Positions 42,138 to 55,394 of a stretch of 64,000 bases of DNA are shown piece after piece. Numbering within the stretch: the first letter of the stretch is position 1; each line of letters starts with the position of its first letter. The stretch lies in the NCBI RefSeq assembly GCF_030272615.1, contig NC_081415.1:194044695-194108694 (forward strand), read 5' to 3'. The position numbers were made by a program, and so were the translations under genes. The stretch comes from Cryptomeria japonica. Taxonomy: Eukaryota > Streptophyta > Pinopsida > Cupressales > Cupressaceae. Below the pieces are notes generated by a model that made no database searches, was not told the DNA's origin, and was given only the letters and a program-made list of their open reading frames with translations.

Positions 42138-44650
42138 AAACTTTAAGAAACCCCTTCCTTGGACAAGGTGTAAAAACCTGGCGAAAGTTGTATAATTATG
42201 AAGAAAATTTTAATTTTACTAGTGAATTTTTGTGGTTTACGAAGAAAAATAATAATCTCCATTAGCGAATTAGCCATGATCGCTCAAAGTTTGTGAAAAA
42301 TCCTGGCGAATTGTACTGTTTTTAAAACCCAAAAAATAATTGCATGGGCGAATTGTAATGTTTTTAAAACCAGAAAAATATTTGCATTGGCGATTTCAAC
42401 CTATTTTCAAACCATAAAAATAAAATATTGGCGATTTCAAGCTATTTTCAAACCATTAAAAAAAAATATTGGTGATTTCAAGCTATTTTCAAATCATAAA
42501 AATAAAATATTGGCGATTTCAAGCTATTTTCAAACCATAAAAAAAAATATTAGCGATTTCAAGATATTAACTTTAAGTAATTAAAACACGTGGCACACAG
42601 TCGTCAACTCTCTGAATTGGGGGAAACTGAACTGGTAATCACCAATTCTCGACCACAAATGTTAAGTCCTCATCACCGCAGTGACTTGGAGATAGTTGTA
42701 ACTTTAACCCTTGTCGCATACTCGCCAACATAAAATTGTTTATCTCTTAACCGCTAGCACTTCACTCGCAAGCTTGCGGCTTGATCAGGTCTTCAGACAT
42801 TTAACTTCGTGAGCTGACGATAACCATTAAACCTAGCCACAAACTGTCTAGTCGCTAGCTCGTGACCTAAAAATGCTAACATTAAACAAACATGAGAGCT
42901 AGCGACAACTGTATGAAATGAGTTACTCGCCAACTCTCACGGCTATAATGTATGACATCAGACCAACTCGAGACCTCGCAACCAAAGCAATTTCACTAAC
43001 AATCTCTAGTCGCTAGCTCCTGACCTAAAAATGATAACATTAAACAAACATGAGAGCTAGCGACAACTGTATGAAATGAGTTACTCGCCAACTCTCACGG
43101 CTATAATGTATGACATCAGACCAACTCAAGACCTCGCGACCAAAGCAATTTCACTAAAAATCTCCAGCTCAGTAACATAAAACGCTAACACCCAAAAATC
43201 TAGAGACCTCGTGATGTAAACCCTTGCGATCTCACGACAACAAGGCATTTAACCGCCATTGCATGCTCGCAATACTTTTCGACTTAAGACTTACAAACCC
43301 GCGAGCATGCAATGACCACAAAATCAAACCAAAACTTACCTGTCGCCAGATCGCAACTTAAAATGCTAAACAACTTCAAAACCTGCGAGCAAGTGACGAA
43401 ACCAACTAAGCTACGATACCAACTACATCGCATGATCGCAAATTAAAATGACTTAACCACAAACACCTCGCGACCGTGTGACAACATAAAATCACACCCA
43501 GTCGCAACCTCGCAACATAAAATGGTCAAGTGCAAAACATCTTGCGAGGTAGCGATAACTAAAATCTCCCAGTACTCGCAAGCTCGCGACTTAAACTGAC
43601 TTGATGATAAAGGACCTGCAAGGTAGCGATAACCATAAAATCTGAAAACTGTTTATTGATGTCTTATGTTAATTACTGTCATAAACAGGCAGGAGTAGTG
43701 GCACACAGACCATTAATGACTTAGTACTTACTTGCTAACTCTCACGGCTATAATGCATGGCATCAAACCAATTCAAGACCTCACGACCAAAGCGGTTTCA
43801 CTAACAATCTCCACCTCGCTAACATAAAGTGCTAACACTAAAAAAACTAGAGACCTCGTGATTTAAACCCAAACCAACACTCGCTAACTCGCCACTTAAA
43901 TTGTTAAACATGAAATTTATTTGCGAGTTAGATTGTTAAACATGAAATTCTTGTCGAATTTGTTTCAGGAATGAATGCCTGGGCCTGGGTTGCAGGATTG
44001 TAACTCTAGCCCTCCGTCCTGCAATGAACTTCAACTTTCCAACTCAATTTGCAGAATGTGAATCGAGACTCAAGAGCTCCCAATTTACTAATCAGACACA
44101 AACAAATTGTAAGAAATAGTGTATTTATAGCAATCCATGATTGCATTTTTGGCAAATTGTGCGGGTCACAGGTGTCGCAATTACCAATAAACATTTAATT
44201 TAATTGCATTTTTGGCGAATTGCGCAGGCATGCAATGAACATTTAATTTAAGCACGGCGAATTGGGTCCTTGAATGCTTATAATGTTTTAATTGATATTG
44301 GTGAATTTGGCCGACGCGTGCAATGAATATTTAATTTACCATTGGTGAATTAGGTCCTAGGTACGTGGTCGTTTTACTATTGCTGGCGAATAGCGGAGGT
44401 GATCTAATACCCACGTCCGAGTGATTCCAGGCAAATATTACAGGCATGCACGTTGACGGTGTGTGGTCAATGGCGAAACCAGATTACAAATATTTGCATT
44501 GTTCTTCAAATTTTGGGCGATTTGGACCACGATTGTGCCCCTCACTATTCGCGCAAAATTCACCAATTGGCGAAGATTAGCCACTAAAAAACTCTTTGGT
44601 CATAAATAATCATACAGGTGAAAGAGAGTTGCTACATCACACATTTCTCA
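42138..44650 (-). repeat. G5: promoter-like region plus GCGA-rich degenerate repeats
   Basis: Minus strand: possible LTR start TGTGATGTAGCAACTC near 44640, TATAAATA at 44122-44129, then a leader and about 1.8 kb of repeats. Block 1 (42300-42570) has five units of about 41-43 bases, TTGGCGATTTCAAGCTATTTTCAAACCATAAAAA-like. Block 2 (42700-43930) has irregular words with CTCGC, TCGCGAC and GCTAGCGAC. Block 2 contains a 158-base tandem duplication (42848 and 43006, a few differences) and a partial third copy near 43730. No ORF is supported. Assignment to an LTR element is inference. Confidence 0.55.
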
Positions 44651-47600
44651 TAAATGAGTGGTATAACATCGTCCCTTTCACGACCACAGTAGTAATACAA
44701 TCATGACAACCACAACATCATCAATAATATCAACATATCTGATATGAGCATGAAGTAGAGCCAACACATAACATGATATCATCATCCACATAAAAACCAT
44801 AATCTATCAACGATCAATATGAAATGTCTAGCACAAGATAAATCATTATAAGAAATAATCATGAACCACGTGTCCTAAATAGAAAAATAATCACAAAGCT
44901 AATCATAAACCTAATTTAAACCAAAACATAGAGTTAGTATCGCCTTAACAATCATAATGAATCCACTAATGTCCAAGAGAGTATCAATATAAAGAATGAA
45001 ACAAGTGGCATTGAGAGTATGAACAAGTCCATAAGTAACTATCACATCCTATCATAAAGGATGAATTAGAGAGGGGCACTACAACATCCATTAACCTACG
45101 ATCAATCCATTTTCCCATACAACATTAGAGGTGTGAGCGGGCTTGGCTTGCTATCTTAGGGAAGAACCATGTTGTCCTAGACTTACACTTCTTGTTGGTT
45201 GTAATGTGATTGGAATTGATTGTGTGTATGTGAATGGACTAGGTTAAAGATGGCTAAAGTGAACAATATTGACAACATACATAAAATACATGACAAAAAG
45301 GTATAGATTTGGTGTTGGGAAATAAGGTGTTGTACACCTTACATAATGTTATGTAGTTGAATATTTTTATTTTATTTTAGAAAGTAGTCAGGGGGTTGAG
45401 ATGGGTTTTTAACACCTTGGACAATAATCACTAGTTTAGTTTGTGGTTGGGAAGTTTGAATTCCTCTAAAAGTAAAAACAAGTTTATTTTGGGGTTAAGG
45501 AACATTAGGACAAAGATGAGAAAAAATTGGAGGTTTCACAAGTTCATGTATATGACCAATAACATATCTCATATTAGCTACACTTTGATTGGGCTCTTTC
45601 TTGACCAAGGCTTCATCTCTAGAAGGGAGAGCATTGATAATAGTGCTAGTAATATAATCCTCTTGCTCCAAAATATCCTCATGAGCAAGAAATTTTTTGG
45701 GAGACAAACAAGACCCATCAATTTAAGTGTATAGAAGGTAAAGTGACATTAAATAAATTTTTAATGATTTCATCCTTGTGAGCCAAAATATTCTCATGAG
45801 GGGAAAATTTTAGGAGAGGGACAAACATGATTCATCAATACTTAATCTCTATAAGTGAGAGCACAAAAAAGGTGCTAGTGATATCATCCTCTTATACCAA
45901 AATGTCCTTATGGGTAGGAGGAATTTCAAGAGAGGGATAGAATGATATAAGATCATATAAACCACTATCACAACTATGAAATGTCTCTATTGTATAATTA
46001 ATAAAAAGAAGAACATGCAAAGATTAGTTGGTTGAAAGCTATCTTATTATTCCTAATTTGATGGCATGGAATGAGGTTCAAGGAAGTGCCCTACTTTTCA
46101 TTTTCTTGAAAAAGCAAAATATTTTAAAATGTCCTCTTTTTTGTCTACGATGTCTAATTAATTATTCAACTAATTGAGCATACAATAAAATATTCGATGA
46201 AATAAAAAAAAATTCTAAATTATAATGTATGCCACATATGGAATAGAAACAAAAAATGAATGAATCAATATAGCTATTTAATTATCAAATTAGATCATAG
46301 CTAAGTAAGGACATTTGAATTTAATGCAAATGAATCAAAATAATTATAAGTGTAAGACATGTTGAATTCACCAAAAATAAATATAGGAAAAGTGATCCTA
46401 GACTAAAACATCCATTAACCTAAATCAATTCCATTTTTCCTATACAACATTAGACTTGTGTGAGTGGGCTTTTCTTGATATCTATAAGGAAGAGCCACAT
46501 TGTCTTAGACTCACATTTTTTGTTGGTTGTAATGTGATTGGAATTTATTGTATGTGTGTGAATAAACAAGGTTAAAGATGGCTACAATGTTGACAGCATA
46601 TGAAAAACACATAACAAAAATATAGAAGAAAGGTATAGATCTAGAAAGGAGATACGAGTAGGAACCTAGATTTGAAATCTAAAGTACAAAATGTTGGACA
46701 ACCTATTTTGGAGGTGCCTGGAAATGAAGAAGATGATAAAAAAATACAATCAGGAGGCTCTTAAACACTATCTCCCATAAATTTAGCTCAAAGTGGCACG
46801 ATAGGGTTGTTGGGCGAATTAGTCTAGATTTTTTCATCTGTTTGAAATCTAGGAATGTTTAACACTATCTACTCAGCTCATTTGTTCTTGAGAAATCAAA
46901 TTTGAGCTTGCACACACAAAAAAATAGATAAAAATGAATGTGTGTATAGGGGCTTGTCTAATTCAAACCTCATGTTGGTGTTCCCACCTCCACAATAGTT
47001 AGATGATGATGAAATAGAGTGATGCCCTTGCAAGGATATAGGTTAAATCAATGAAGAATGTTCAAATGACTATATTACCTTAGGTACATAACACCCTTTT
47101 ATGGAGTTCCACATAAAGGTGATGATTCAATACTCTTTACATTAGTCCTACAAGTGATAATGAAATAACATGACCAACATAAAATGGCAAACATTAAATC
47201 ATACTTGAATGTAGAATGCTTGTATTTTTTTGCTTCTTGTAATCAAATTTTCTCTTGAAAATAATGCTTCCTTGATGATGTAGAATGTATATTGATTGCT
47301 AGTATTATGAATGATAGAAGATGCTCTTTATATAGGGATCACAAAGTTATTTCGAAGTATAGGTTGACACAAAATGGTCAAGTGCAAAAATTGAGACCAA
47401 ATTTCAAAATGTAAAGGCCAACACTTGCAAAGATTTTGATGGGACCAAGGGGTTGGTGCCCTAGTCCTCCCAAAATCACCTCTTTGAAAGGGAAACATTA
47501 ATGCCGAGGTTTGTGATATTAGATACCTATCCTACTTTTAAGATGAGTAATCCAATTGTGCAAGTTTCTTAGAATCTACCTCTCCTTCAAATATAAATAT

Positions 47601-48578
47601 TTATTGATCTTAGCATCCACCTTGAATAAAGGCTCACTTGGAAGACTTTTATCTATATAACGTATTTTCTATTCCCTATTGGAACTCTTTTATTTTTTCA
47701 CTCTCTCAAATAGGACTTGCATACCTTATCTTTTCTATAGTCTCCATAAATTGTGATAGACTTGCAATGGTGCCTTCCACCTTAGAGAAATTAATTTCCA
47801 CATTAGCATATTCCCCTTCCTTCAATATATTTTTCAACTCTCTTCTCCACTTATAGGATTTAATGTATATCTCCAAAAGAAATACTCACAAAAAAACAAC
47901 ACACTCATAATGGAATGAACTTTATCTAATACCACTTGATCTATAAACTACAAAGGATAGTCCTAGGGCTAGTCACCAACTTACCCAATTAGTTGGAATT
48001 AAAAATTGAGAGTAAATAAATTACTTATTTACTTGCAATAATAAATTAGAACACCAAACAATTTAAAGAGAGAGACCATATGAAATTCCAAGATACCTCA
48101 TGGGTAAAAACACTATAAAATTAACTCCATAGTTACTTAAGTACTTCAAATGGCAAATCCAAATGATATTCAGCCTATAGACTTACTTAAGAGCCAACAA
48201 ACACTACTACGACCAATTATAACTCTCTAATATTCTTGCCTCACCCTTTGCTACACAACAATTGTATACATGAGAACTAAGCTCTAAGTTCAACACCCAA
48301 TTAGTTGAGTTACAAGACTTAATTCACTCCATAAATACATAATTTGATTGAAAAAATATATTTAAAGATTCCCACACATTTTGGAAGCTAAAATGACCAT
48401 TTAAGAATTGATGAAATGAAACATTAGAAAGATTGGCATCATTATACCCATATGACTAGATATAATGAATTTTATAAAAGAGAAATTGCACATTTGTCTT
48501 GGCCATTAAGTGTTCCTTACCTATATAAATTGGCAATTTACCCAAAATAGACTAAATATTCTATTTTGAAGATCTTTG
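44651..48578. other. Unassigned AT-rich DNA
   Basis: No recognisable gene on either strand. Contains a direct repeat pair of about 225 bases (45080-45305 and 46410-46640) and a decayed array at 45570-45950. Read on the minus strand, that array gives peptides of the form SP(H/K)ENIL..(K/E)D(E/D)I in about three copies. A 72-codon plus ORF at 47638 shows no family resemblance. It ends at the C3 insertion. Confidence 0.5.
45080..46640. repeat. Pair of direct repeats about 1.33 kb apart
   Basis: Copies 45080-45305 and 46410-46640 share ACATCCATTAACCTA, TTGTTGGTTGTAATGTGATT and GGTTAAAGATGGCTA in order, with moderate divergence. They could be LTR remnants or a segmental duplication; neither end shows clear TG...CA. 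Confidence 0.6.
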
Positions 48579-49982
48579 TGATGGTATGATGAAAGAATAA
48601 GGATCCAATCAACTACTGAGAGGGGGGTGAATCAGTAGATAGAAAACTGATATAAACTTTCACCAATCTCAGAATCAACCTCTCAAAGCAAACTCTACAC
48701 TGACAAGTTAAACCACTGAACTACAAATGCAATATCACTCTCAAGATAAACCAGTTGACTATTGTAGCAGATTAACAATAAACTTGAAACTCACAAACAT
48801 CCAAATACTTTACTGACATAAGTAAAACCTCATTTCATATTGTTGTCGATTAACATAATGTATCAAAGTGGATTAAGCAGTTAAGCAATTCAATCATAGT
48901 AAATATAACCACAAAAACATTCACCACTTGACACAATATTTTTGATGTGGAAACCCAAATGGGAAAAACAACGGTGGGGATGAATACCCACAAGTATTCT
49001 GAACTCTTCTGAAGTTTTCCCTATTAGGAGCCAAGCCTATTAAAGATTTACAAAAAGTCTTGTTAAGAACATATCATGTTAGGGACCACCCGGTTAAGGG
49101 ATTGACTATAATGCCCTATTAGAAGAAATACCCTGTGAGGAGTAACCTCGGTAGAGGATTTGAAATCCAAGCTAATCAACCACCTGGTTAGAGGATTTTA
49201 ATAACACTAAGCTTGTTAGAGCTTACCTGGTTAGGGGATTTTAACTATTGTAATTGTTAGAAAACAACAGGGGTTTGTTGATCTGTTTGAATAGCACTAC
49301 ACTTGCTTGTTCAGATCCTTTTCATGTTCCTATCTACCTTTACACAAACTACAGATACATCATCCGGTTCGGCAACCACACACTCAACTAAAACTTTGCC
49401 AACTTTGAAACAAAACAACTCATTGACCTTATAAACAAATCAATAGGTTGATAACACAACAAAAGCCTAATTCTCTCATAGAGATTACAAACAAGTCGGT
49501 TCAAGTATGACCGTTGGATTACATAACAATCTATGTAAATCATTCAAGATAGCCTCGACCGCTCCTTGATCACCACTTCATTGAACTCAATAACTCATCA
49601 CATATTTTGCATTACATGCAATATACTTTCTCATTCCCAAGATAAAAACCATTACCTCAACGCACCAAAAACTATTTGAAACTCTTCTCATACAATATGC
49701 ATGCGTGCCATAATCATGACCGCTCATCATCATATCATAAACCAATATAACAAACTTTATCGGTTAGGGATTATCATATCAATAGGTAGGGTTTACCGGT
49801 TCAACTCTCCAATACTTAGCAATATTGGTTCACTCCACAAACTCACCTACCGGTTATAGTTCCCTCCACTAGCTCTTCCTACTGGTTACAAAACAACACT
49901 GTAACAACATCATTACCAGTTACAATTGACATCAATGACAATATAACATTTGATTAATGCAATCTTCATTTGAATGCCAACA
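48579..49982 (-). repeat. 3' LTR of C3
   Basis: 1,404 bases with CTGAGAGGGGGGTGAATCAG near 48617 and a minus-strand TATA-like TTTATAAGGT near 49428. The polypurine tract GCCAAAGGGGGAGAT (minus) follows at 49983-49997. The 430 bases from there to the pol end hold no supported ORF. Confidence 0.93.
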
Positions 49983-50430
49983 ATCTCCCCCTTTGGCATT
50001 GATGGAAATACAAATATCAATACCATTGATTGCTATGATTGTGAATAGGAATCTTGGTTTACATTTTACCATGTACTCTCCTTGTCTTCAGCTGGTAACT
50101 GGCTATAGACCTTCTATCTGTCAATCATACAATTCTTCTCCCCATAATCACATAGTTCTTCTCTCCCTTTGACAACAATACCAAAATGAAATTAAAAAAT
50201 GCAATGTCAAACTTCACTATTTAGCATCAACAACCTGCAACTTGATGCTCCCCATGTGGAATAACTCCACTCTACACCAATCCTACTATAAAATTATGCA
50301 AGTAGCTCTGGGACTGATGTACTCTACATCATGCTCAATTGACCTCGTGAAGGGGTACAACCCCTAGCTGACTTCTAAGATACTCAAAAGTAGTCTTAGG
50401 TAGAGGTTTAGTAAAGATATCTACAAGCTA

Positions 50431-52070
50431 CTAATTAGTAGAAGCATGCTCCAATATCACATCTTTACTCTGCACTTTTTCCCTCAAGAAATGATACTTC
50501 AATTCAATATGCTTGGTTCATGCGTGAAAAATAGGGTTCTTGGAAATATTTATGGCACTAGTATTGTCACATAAGATCTGTACAGGTTCTGTAAACTTCA
50601 TCTTAAAACCTTCCAAAATGTGTCTCATCCAAATAGCCCGAGTACAATCTATATAAGCTGCAACATACTCAACTTCAGCAGTAGACTGTGATATACAACT
50701 CTGCTTCTTGCTACTCTATGAAACAAGTCTTCCTCCAAGAAAGAATGCTCCATCAGTTGTGCTTTTCCTATCATCAACATTACCTGCCCAGTCTACATCT
50801 GTATACACCTTCAAGTCAAAGTTACCTCCATATGGATACCATAATCCATAGTCAATAGTGCCTTTCAAATATCTGAATATCCTATTGGTTGCTATCAAAT
50901 GTGTTTCCTTTGGATTCTTTTGAAATCTAGCAACTAAACCAACTGCATGAGCTATATCCGGCCTGTTGTGAATAACATAGTGCAATTTCCCAATCATTGA
51001 CCTGTACTCTTTTTCATCAATAGAAGTGGCTTCATCTTCCCTAGACAATTTACATCATGTAACCATTGGTGTCCCAACTGGTTTACAGTCACTCATACCA
51101 AATGTCTGTAATACCTCTTTCACATATTTAGACTATGTGATGAAATACCACTCTTCATTTGCTGAATTTGCAAGCCTGTAAATTTTTTTATCTCTCCCAC
51201 TAGAGACATTTCAAACTCACTTTTCATTTCATTTGCAAAGTCATTGCTCATGTCATCATTGCCTCCAAATATGATATCATCTACAAACATTTCACTAACC
51301 AGTATCTTATCTCCTTCAGATTTGAGATATATGTTGATATCTTCACTGGTTCTCTGAAAGCCTATCTTCATCAGGTGTGAATGAAGCCTTTCATACCATG
51401 CTCTCAGTGCTTGCTTTAACCCATATAGTGCCTTGTGCAATTTGCATACCATGTCTTTTTCATCAGTCAAAGCATAACCATCTAGCTGCTCAATGTATAC
51501 TTCTTCCAGTATTCCATTCAAAAATGTTGACTTCACATCCATCTGATATACTTTGAATCCCTTATGTGCTTCAAATGCAAGTAAAGTCTTGACACCTTCC
51601 AGTCTAACAACTAGTTCAAAAGTCTCACCATAATCTTCTCCTTCTTCTTGTGCATAACCTTTGCAAACCAATCTAGCTTTATTTCGAACTACTACACCAT
51701 CTTCATTAAGCTTGTTTCTGAATACCCACTTAGTACCTATCACATTTTTATTCATCGGTCTGGGTACTAGGGTCCATGTATTATTCTTCTCAATTTGATC
51801 AAACTCCTCCTCCATAGCTTTAATCCAATGATCATCTCCAAATGCTTCCTTAGCAGTTCTAGGCTCAATAGTGGAGATCATGCAAGAATTCTCTCTAATT
51901 CTTCTTCTGGTTAACACTCCAGCATCCTTATCTCCAATAATCTGGTCAGGATTGTGATTGAGTCTCACAGACCTCAGAATAATATGATCATTATCTTTAG
52001 GTTCTTCTTCTTCATTATCATCATCTTCTTCTGACTCTACCTGTTCCAGTTTGAATTGGTACAACAACAT
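50431..52070 (-). pseudogene. pol: C3 copia reverse transcriptase and RNase H
   Basis: RT: KWVFRNKLNEDG, YQMDVKSTFLNG, KALYGLKQALRAWY and FVDDIIFGG. A frameshift near 51120-51140 separates RT from DYGLWYPYGGN, DVDWAGNVDDRKST and the final RNase H part (MRHILEG, RTKHIE region with a stop), ending at TAG 50431-50433. Catalytic Asp pairs are present, but the frame is broken in several places. Confidence 0.92.
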
Positions 52071-52209
52071 TCTCTTTACCAGTTTCAGGCTTCACCGGTT
52101 CTAGTTCCAAAAACAAAATGTAAGGATCTCCATCCTTTTTCTCCACACTGGTTTCTCCTGAGACTTCAGGATACTCATCCACTCGAACATCAACACTCTC
52201 AATGATTCT

Positions 52210-53421
52210 CTATGTTTGGTTGTTATAACATTTGTAGGCCTTACTCTTGGTGGAGTAACCAAGAAATATACTTCCATCACTTTTAGCCTCAAACTTACTA
52301 ACATAGTCACCTTTCTGAATAAAACATTTGCTTCCAAATATCTTAAAATAACTGACATTAGGTGATCTACCATACCAGTATTCATAAGGAGTCTTATCCT
52401 TACCTCTTTTTACCAAAATTCGGTTCATAATGTAGATAGTTGTGTTGACAGCTTCTCTCCAGAAATTTTTCGCTATACCTCCTTGTATCAACATCGTTCT
52501 ATCAGCTTCAACAACTGACTGGTTGTTCCTCTCTACAATACCATTCTGTTGTGGTGTCCTCGGTGAAGAAAGCTACCGTTTGATACCATTTTCTTCACAA
52601 TACCTAGTGAATTCCACAGAAGTGAATTCCCCACCTTGATCAGTCCTCAGACACTTTATCTTCTTACCACTCTCCTTTTCAGCTAAGGCCCTGAATGCCT
52701 TGAACTTACTAAATGCTTTTGTTTTATCCTACAAGAATGTGACCCACATCATTCTTGAGCAATCATCAGTGAAGATCATAAAATGTATATCACCTTGAAT
52801 ACTTTTAGTCTTTATTGGTCCACAAAGATCTGTATGAACCAAATCTAAAAGATGATCTGCTGAAAAAGATTTTCTCTTAAAAGTTGAGGATGTCATCTTT
52901 CCCAACTAACATTCCTTACATAAAGCATTAACCGGTTTGTCCAATTGAGGCAAACCTCTCACTGTCTTGGACTTACTCACTTTAACAATGTTATCAAAAT
53001 TTATATGACAAAATCTCCTATGCCAAAGCCAACTATCATATACTTTAGTAATTAAACAGTTGTTGACTTTAGGATTCAGGTGAAACAAGTTACCTTTAGT
53101 CTGCTTGCCGGTTACAATCAGTTCACCTTTTCTCCCATAGATTTTGCACATACCATTCTTAAACTCCAATGGATATCCGTTGTCATTGAGTTGAGCAACA
53201 CTCAAAATATTGTGCTTTAGTCCTTCAACCCAGTAGACATCATATGCACTGCTCTTTCCATTAAGATAAATAGTTCCCTCACCTTTTACCATGTAGGGTA
53301 AGTCATTACCAAATCTCACAACTCTGCCATCAAATTCCTTCAAAGAAATAAATTTGCTCCGGTCACCGATCATGTGATGTGAATAACCACTATCAATGAT
53401 CCAATCATCAGAATTATCCAT
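52210..53421 (-). pseudogene. pol: C3 copia protease, GAG-pre-integrase and integrase
   Basis: Protease WIIDSGYSHHM, zinc segment WHRRFCHINFDN...CKEC, integrase middle motif LRTDQGGEF with its Asp, then IMNRILVKRGKDKTPYEYWY, FKIFGSKCF and FLGYSTKSKAYKCYN. It is broken by stops at 52906 and around 52570-52740 and by a frameshift. Catalytic residues that C1 has lost are kept here. Confidence 0.9.
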
Positions 53422-53439
53422 GCGAGAAACTAATGCCTT

Positions 53440-54443
53440 ATGATCAGATGTCTCCTCTTTAGTGGCTACAAAAACAATGTCTTCATTAGCATCACCCTCA
53501 GATTCCTCATCAGTGATACCACCATCAACTGCAATAAGACAATCTCTTTTGCCTTTCCCTTGTACTTCTTGAACTTCTCTCGCTTATGCTCATTATCACC
53601 ATTAGGATAGTTAGTTGCAATGTGTCCAATCTTGTTGCATGCAAAACATTTCAAAGGTAATTTACCTCTTTATTTACCAATACCTCTAGGAAACCACTTG
53701 GCCAACAATGCTTCAAGCTCAACCAAACTATCTTCATCATTAACTTCTCTGCTAGATCTAGATTCATAACTATGACTGACATCTCTACTTTTCCTCGTAG
53801 ATGGGTTAGAAATTGAAGCTCTAAATGCAGATTAAGATTTCTGAACACTACCATCATAACCATTTAATTCAAAAGCAGTAAGCTTACCAATGATGTAGTC
53901 AAGGGTTACCTTAGTTTTGTCAATTGACTTTAGCTCATGAATGGATGCAACTTGGATAGTGTAGACCGATAGAACGGTTCTCAAAACCTTGCTAATCACT
54001 GTGGAATCTTCCACTTTACCACCAACACTCTTGATCTCATCAACTATCTCTTTTATCCTCTTACCATACTGTTGTATATTCCCACCTTTAGCCATCCGCA
54101 TGTCATCAAACTTTCCTCGTAGACTCTCTTCTTTGGCAATCTTCACATGTTCATCACCGCTATAAATCTCTTCAAGTTTCTTCCATACCTCATAAGCAAT
54201 CTCCAAACCATGAACATCTACATACTTTGCATCAGACAAAGAACTGATAATAGCCTCTAATGCTTGATTGTTTTCTTGTTGCTCTTTCTTCTAATCATCA
54301 GTCATAATCCCATTAGGTGAAACATATTGAGTACCAACATGTTCTCAGTATTGACTTCCTAGACTCTTAATATAAATTTTCATTCTATCACTCCATATTT
54401 TGTATTTCTCTCTATTAAACTTAGGACCTTCCTTACTCATCAT
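53440..54443 (-). pseudogene. gag: C3 copia gag
   Basis: ATG near 54443. The gag core (FNREKYKIWSDRMKIYIKSL; VWKKLEEIYSGDEHVKIAKE; MRMAKGGNIQQYGKRIKEIV) is followed by the zinc knuckle CFACNKIGHIATNYP, in which the last Cys is Tyr, as in C1. Early stops include TGA at the SQY-EHV position and TAG after TDD. A frameshift lies near 53.8 kb. Gag would form the particle shell. Confidence 0.88.
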
Positions 54444-54499
54444 GTTCTACAAGATCTTTACCTCAAGCTGATAGGCTTAGACCTTAGACGACCTGAGAA

Positions 54500-54511
54500 G
54501 CTCTGATATCA
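54500..54511 (-). promoter_or_regulatory. Primer binding site of C3
   Basis: Minus strand TGATATCAGAGC, one change from the initiator tRNA-Met match, two bases from the LTR. Confidence 0.85.
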
Positions 54512-54513
54512 AT

Positions 54514-55065
54514 TGATGGTATGATGAAAGAATAAGGATCCGGTCAACTACTGAGAGGGGGGGTGAATCAATAGATAGAAAACTGATATAAACTTTCACC
54601 AATCTCATAATCAACCTCTCAAAGAAAACTCTAAACTGACAAGCTAAACCACTGAACTACAAATGCAATATCACTATCAAGATAAAACGGTTGACTATTA
54701 TAGTAGATTAATAGTAAACAACTTGAAACTCACAAACATCCAAAAACTTTACTGACATAAGTAAAACCTCATTTCATATTGTTGTCGGTTAACATAACAT
54801 ATCAAAGTGGATTAAGCGGTTAAGAAATTCAATCATAGTAAACATAACCACAAAAACATTCACCACTTGACACAATAATTTTGACGTGGAAACCCAAATG
54901 GGAAAAACCACGGTGGGGATGAATACCCACAAGTATTTTGAACTCTTCTGAAGTTCGCCCTGTTAGAAGTCAAGCCTATTAAAGCTTTACAAAAAGTCAT
55001 GTTAAGAACAGATCCTGTTAGGGACCACTCGGTTAAGGGATAGACTATAATGCCCTATTCGAAGC
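54514..55065 (-). repeat. 5' LTR of C3, first part
   Basis: 552 bases aligned with the left LTR, ending ATTCGAAGC where G2 inserted. GAAGC at 55061-55065 is the G2 target duplication. Confidence 0.92.
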
Positions 55066-55394
55066 TGTATACACCTAAAATTGGCTATGAGCAATTAAAT
55101 AAATATTTTATATTTATTTAATAATTATTCTTCTATTAAATAGTTAATTCGAAAAGATTAATTTATTTAATTCATTTTCATATCTTTCTATTAATTAATA
55201 TTTTATTAATTAATTCATTATCCTATTCTTCTAATTAATTAAATATCTAATATTTAATTATTCCTCTAACCAAGTTAATTAAATATCTAGATATTTAATT
55301 ATCTTCTCCAATCAATTAAATATCTAATATTTAATAGTTATTCTCCTATCCTATAGTTATTAAATATCTAATATTTAATAGTTATTTAATAGGC
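55066..55394 (+). repeat. 5' LTR remnant of G2 with deletion junction
   Basis: 55066-55357 matches 57716-58007 with one mismatch (A/G near 55105). 55358-55394 (TATTAAATATCTAATATTTA...) is not at that place in the 3' LTR but resembles the AT hairpins just before it, so it may be filler made at the deletion junction. PMD sequence starts at about 55395. Confidence 0.9.

Noticed and set aside
42387-42584. 65-codon ORF with repeated FQTIK-like words
   Set aside because: The underlying DNA repeat is about 41-43 bases and shifts frame each unit, so coding is unlikely.
47638-47856. 72-codon hydrophobic plus ORF
   Set aside because: Short, AT-driven composition, no similarity or context to support a gene.
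47925-47950. TAATACCACTTGATCTATA as a minus-strand primer binding site
   Set aside because: Only a partial match to the initiator tRNA-Met site and no LTR end beside it.
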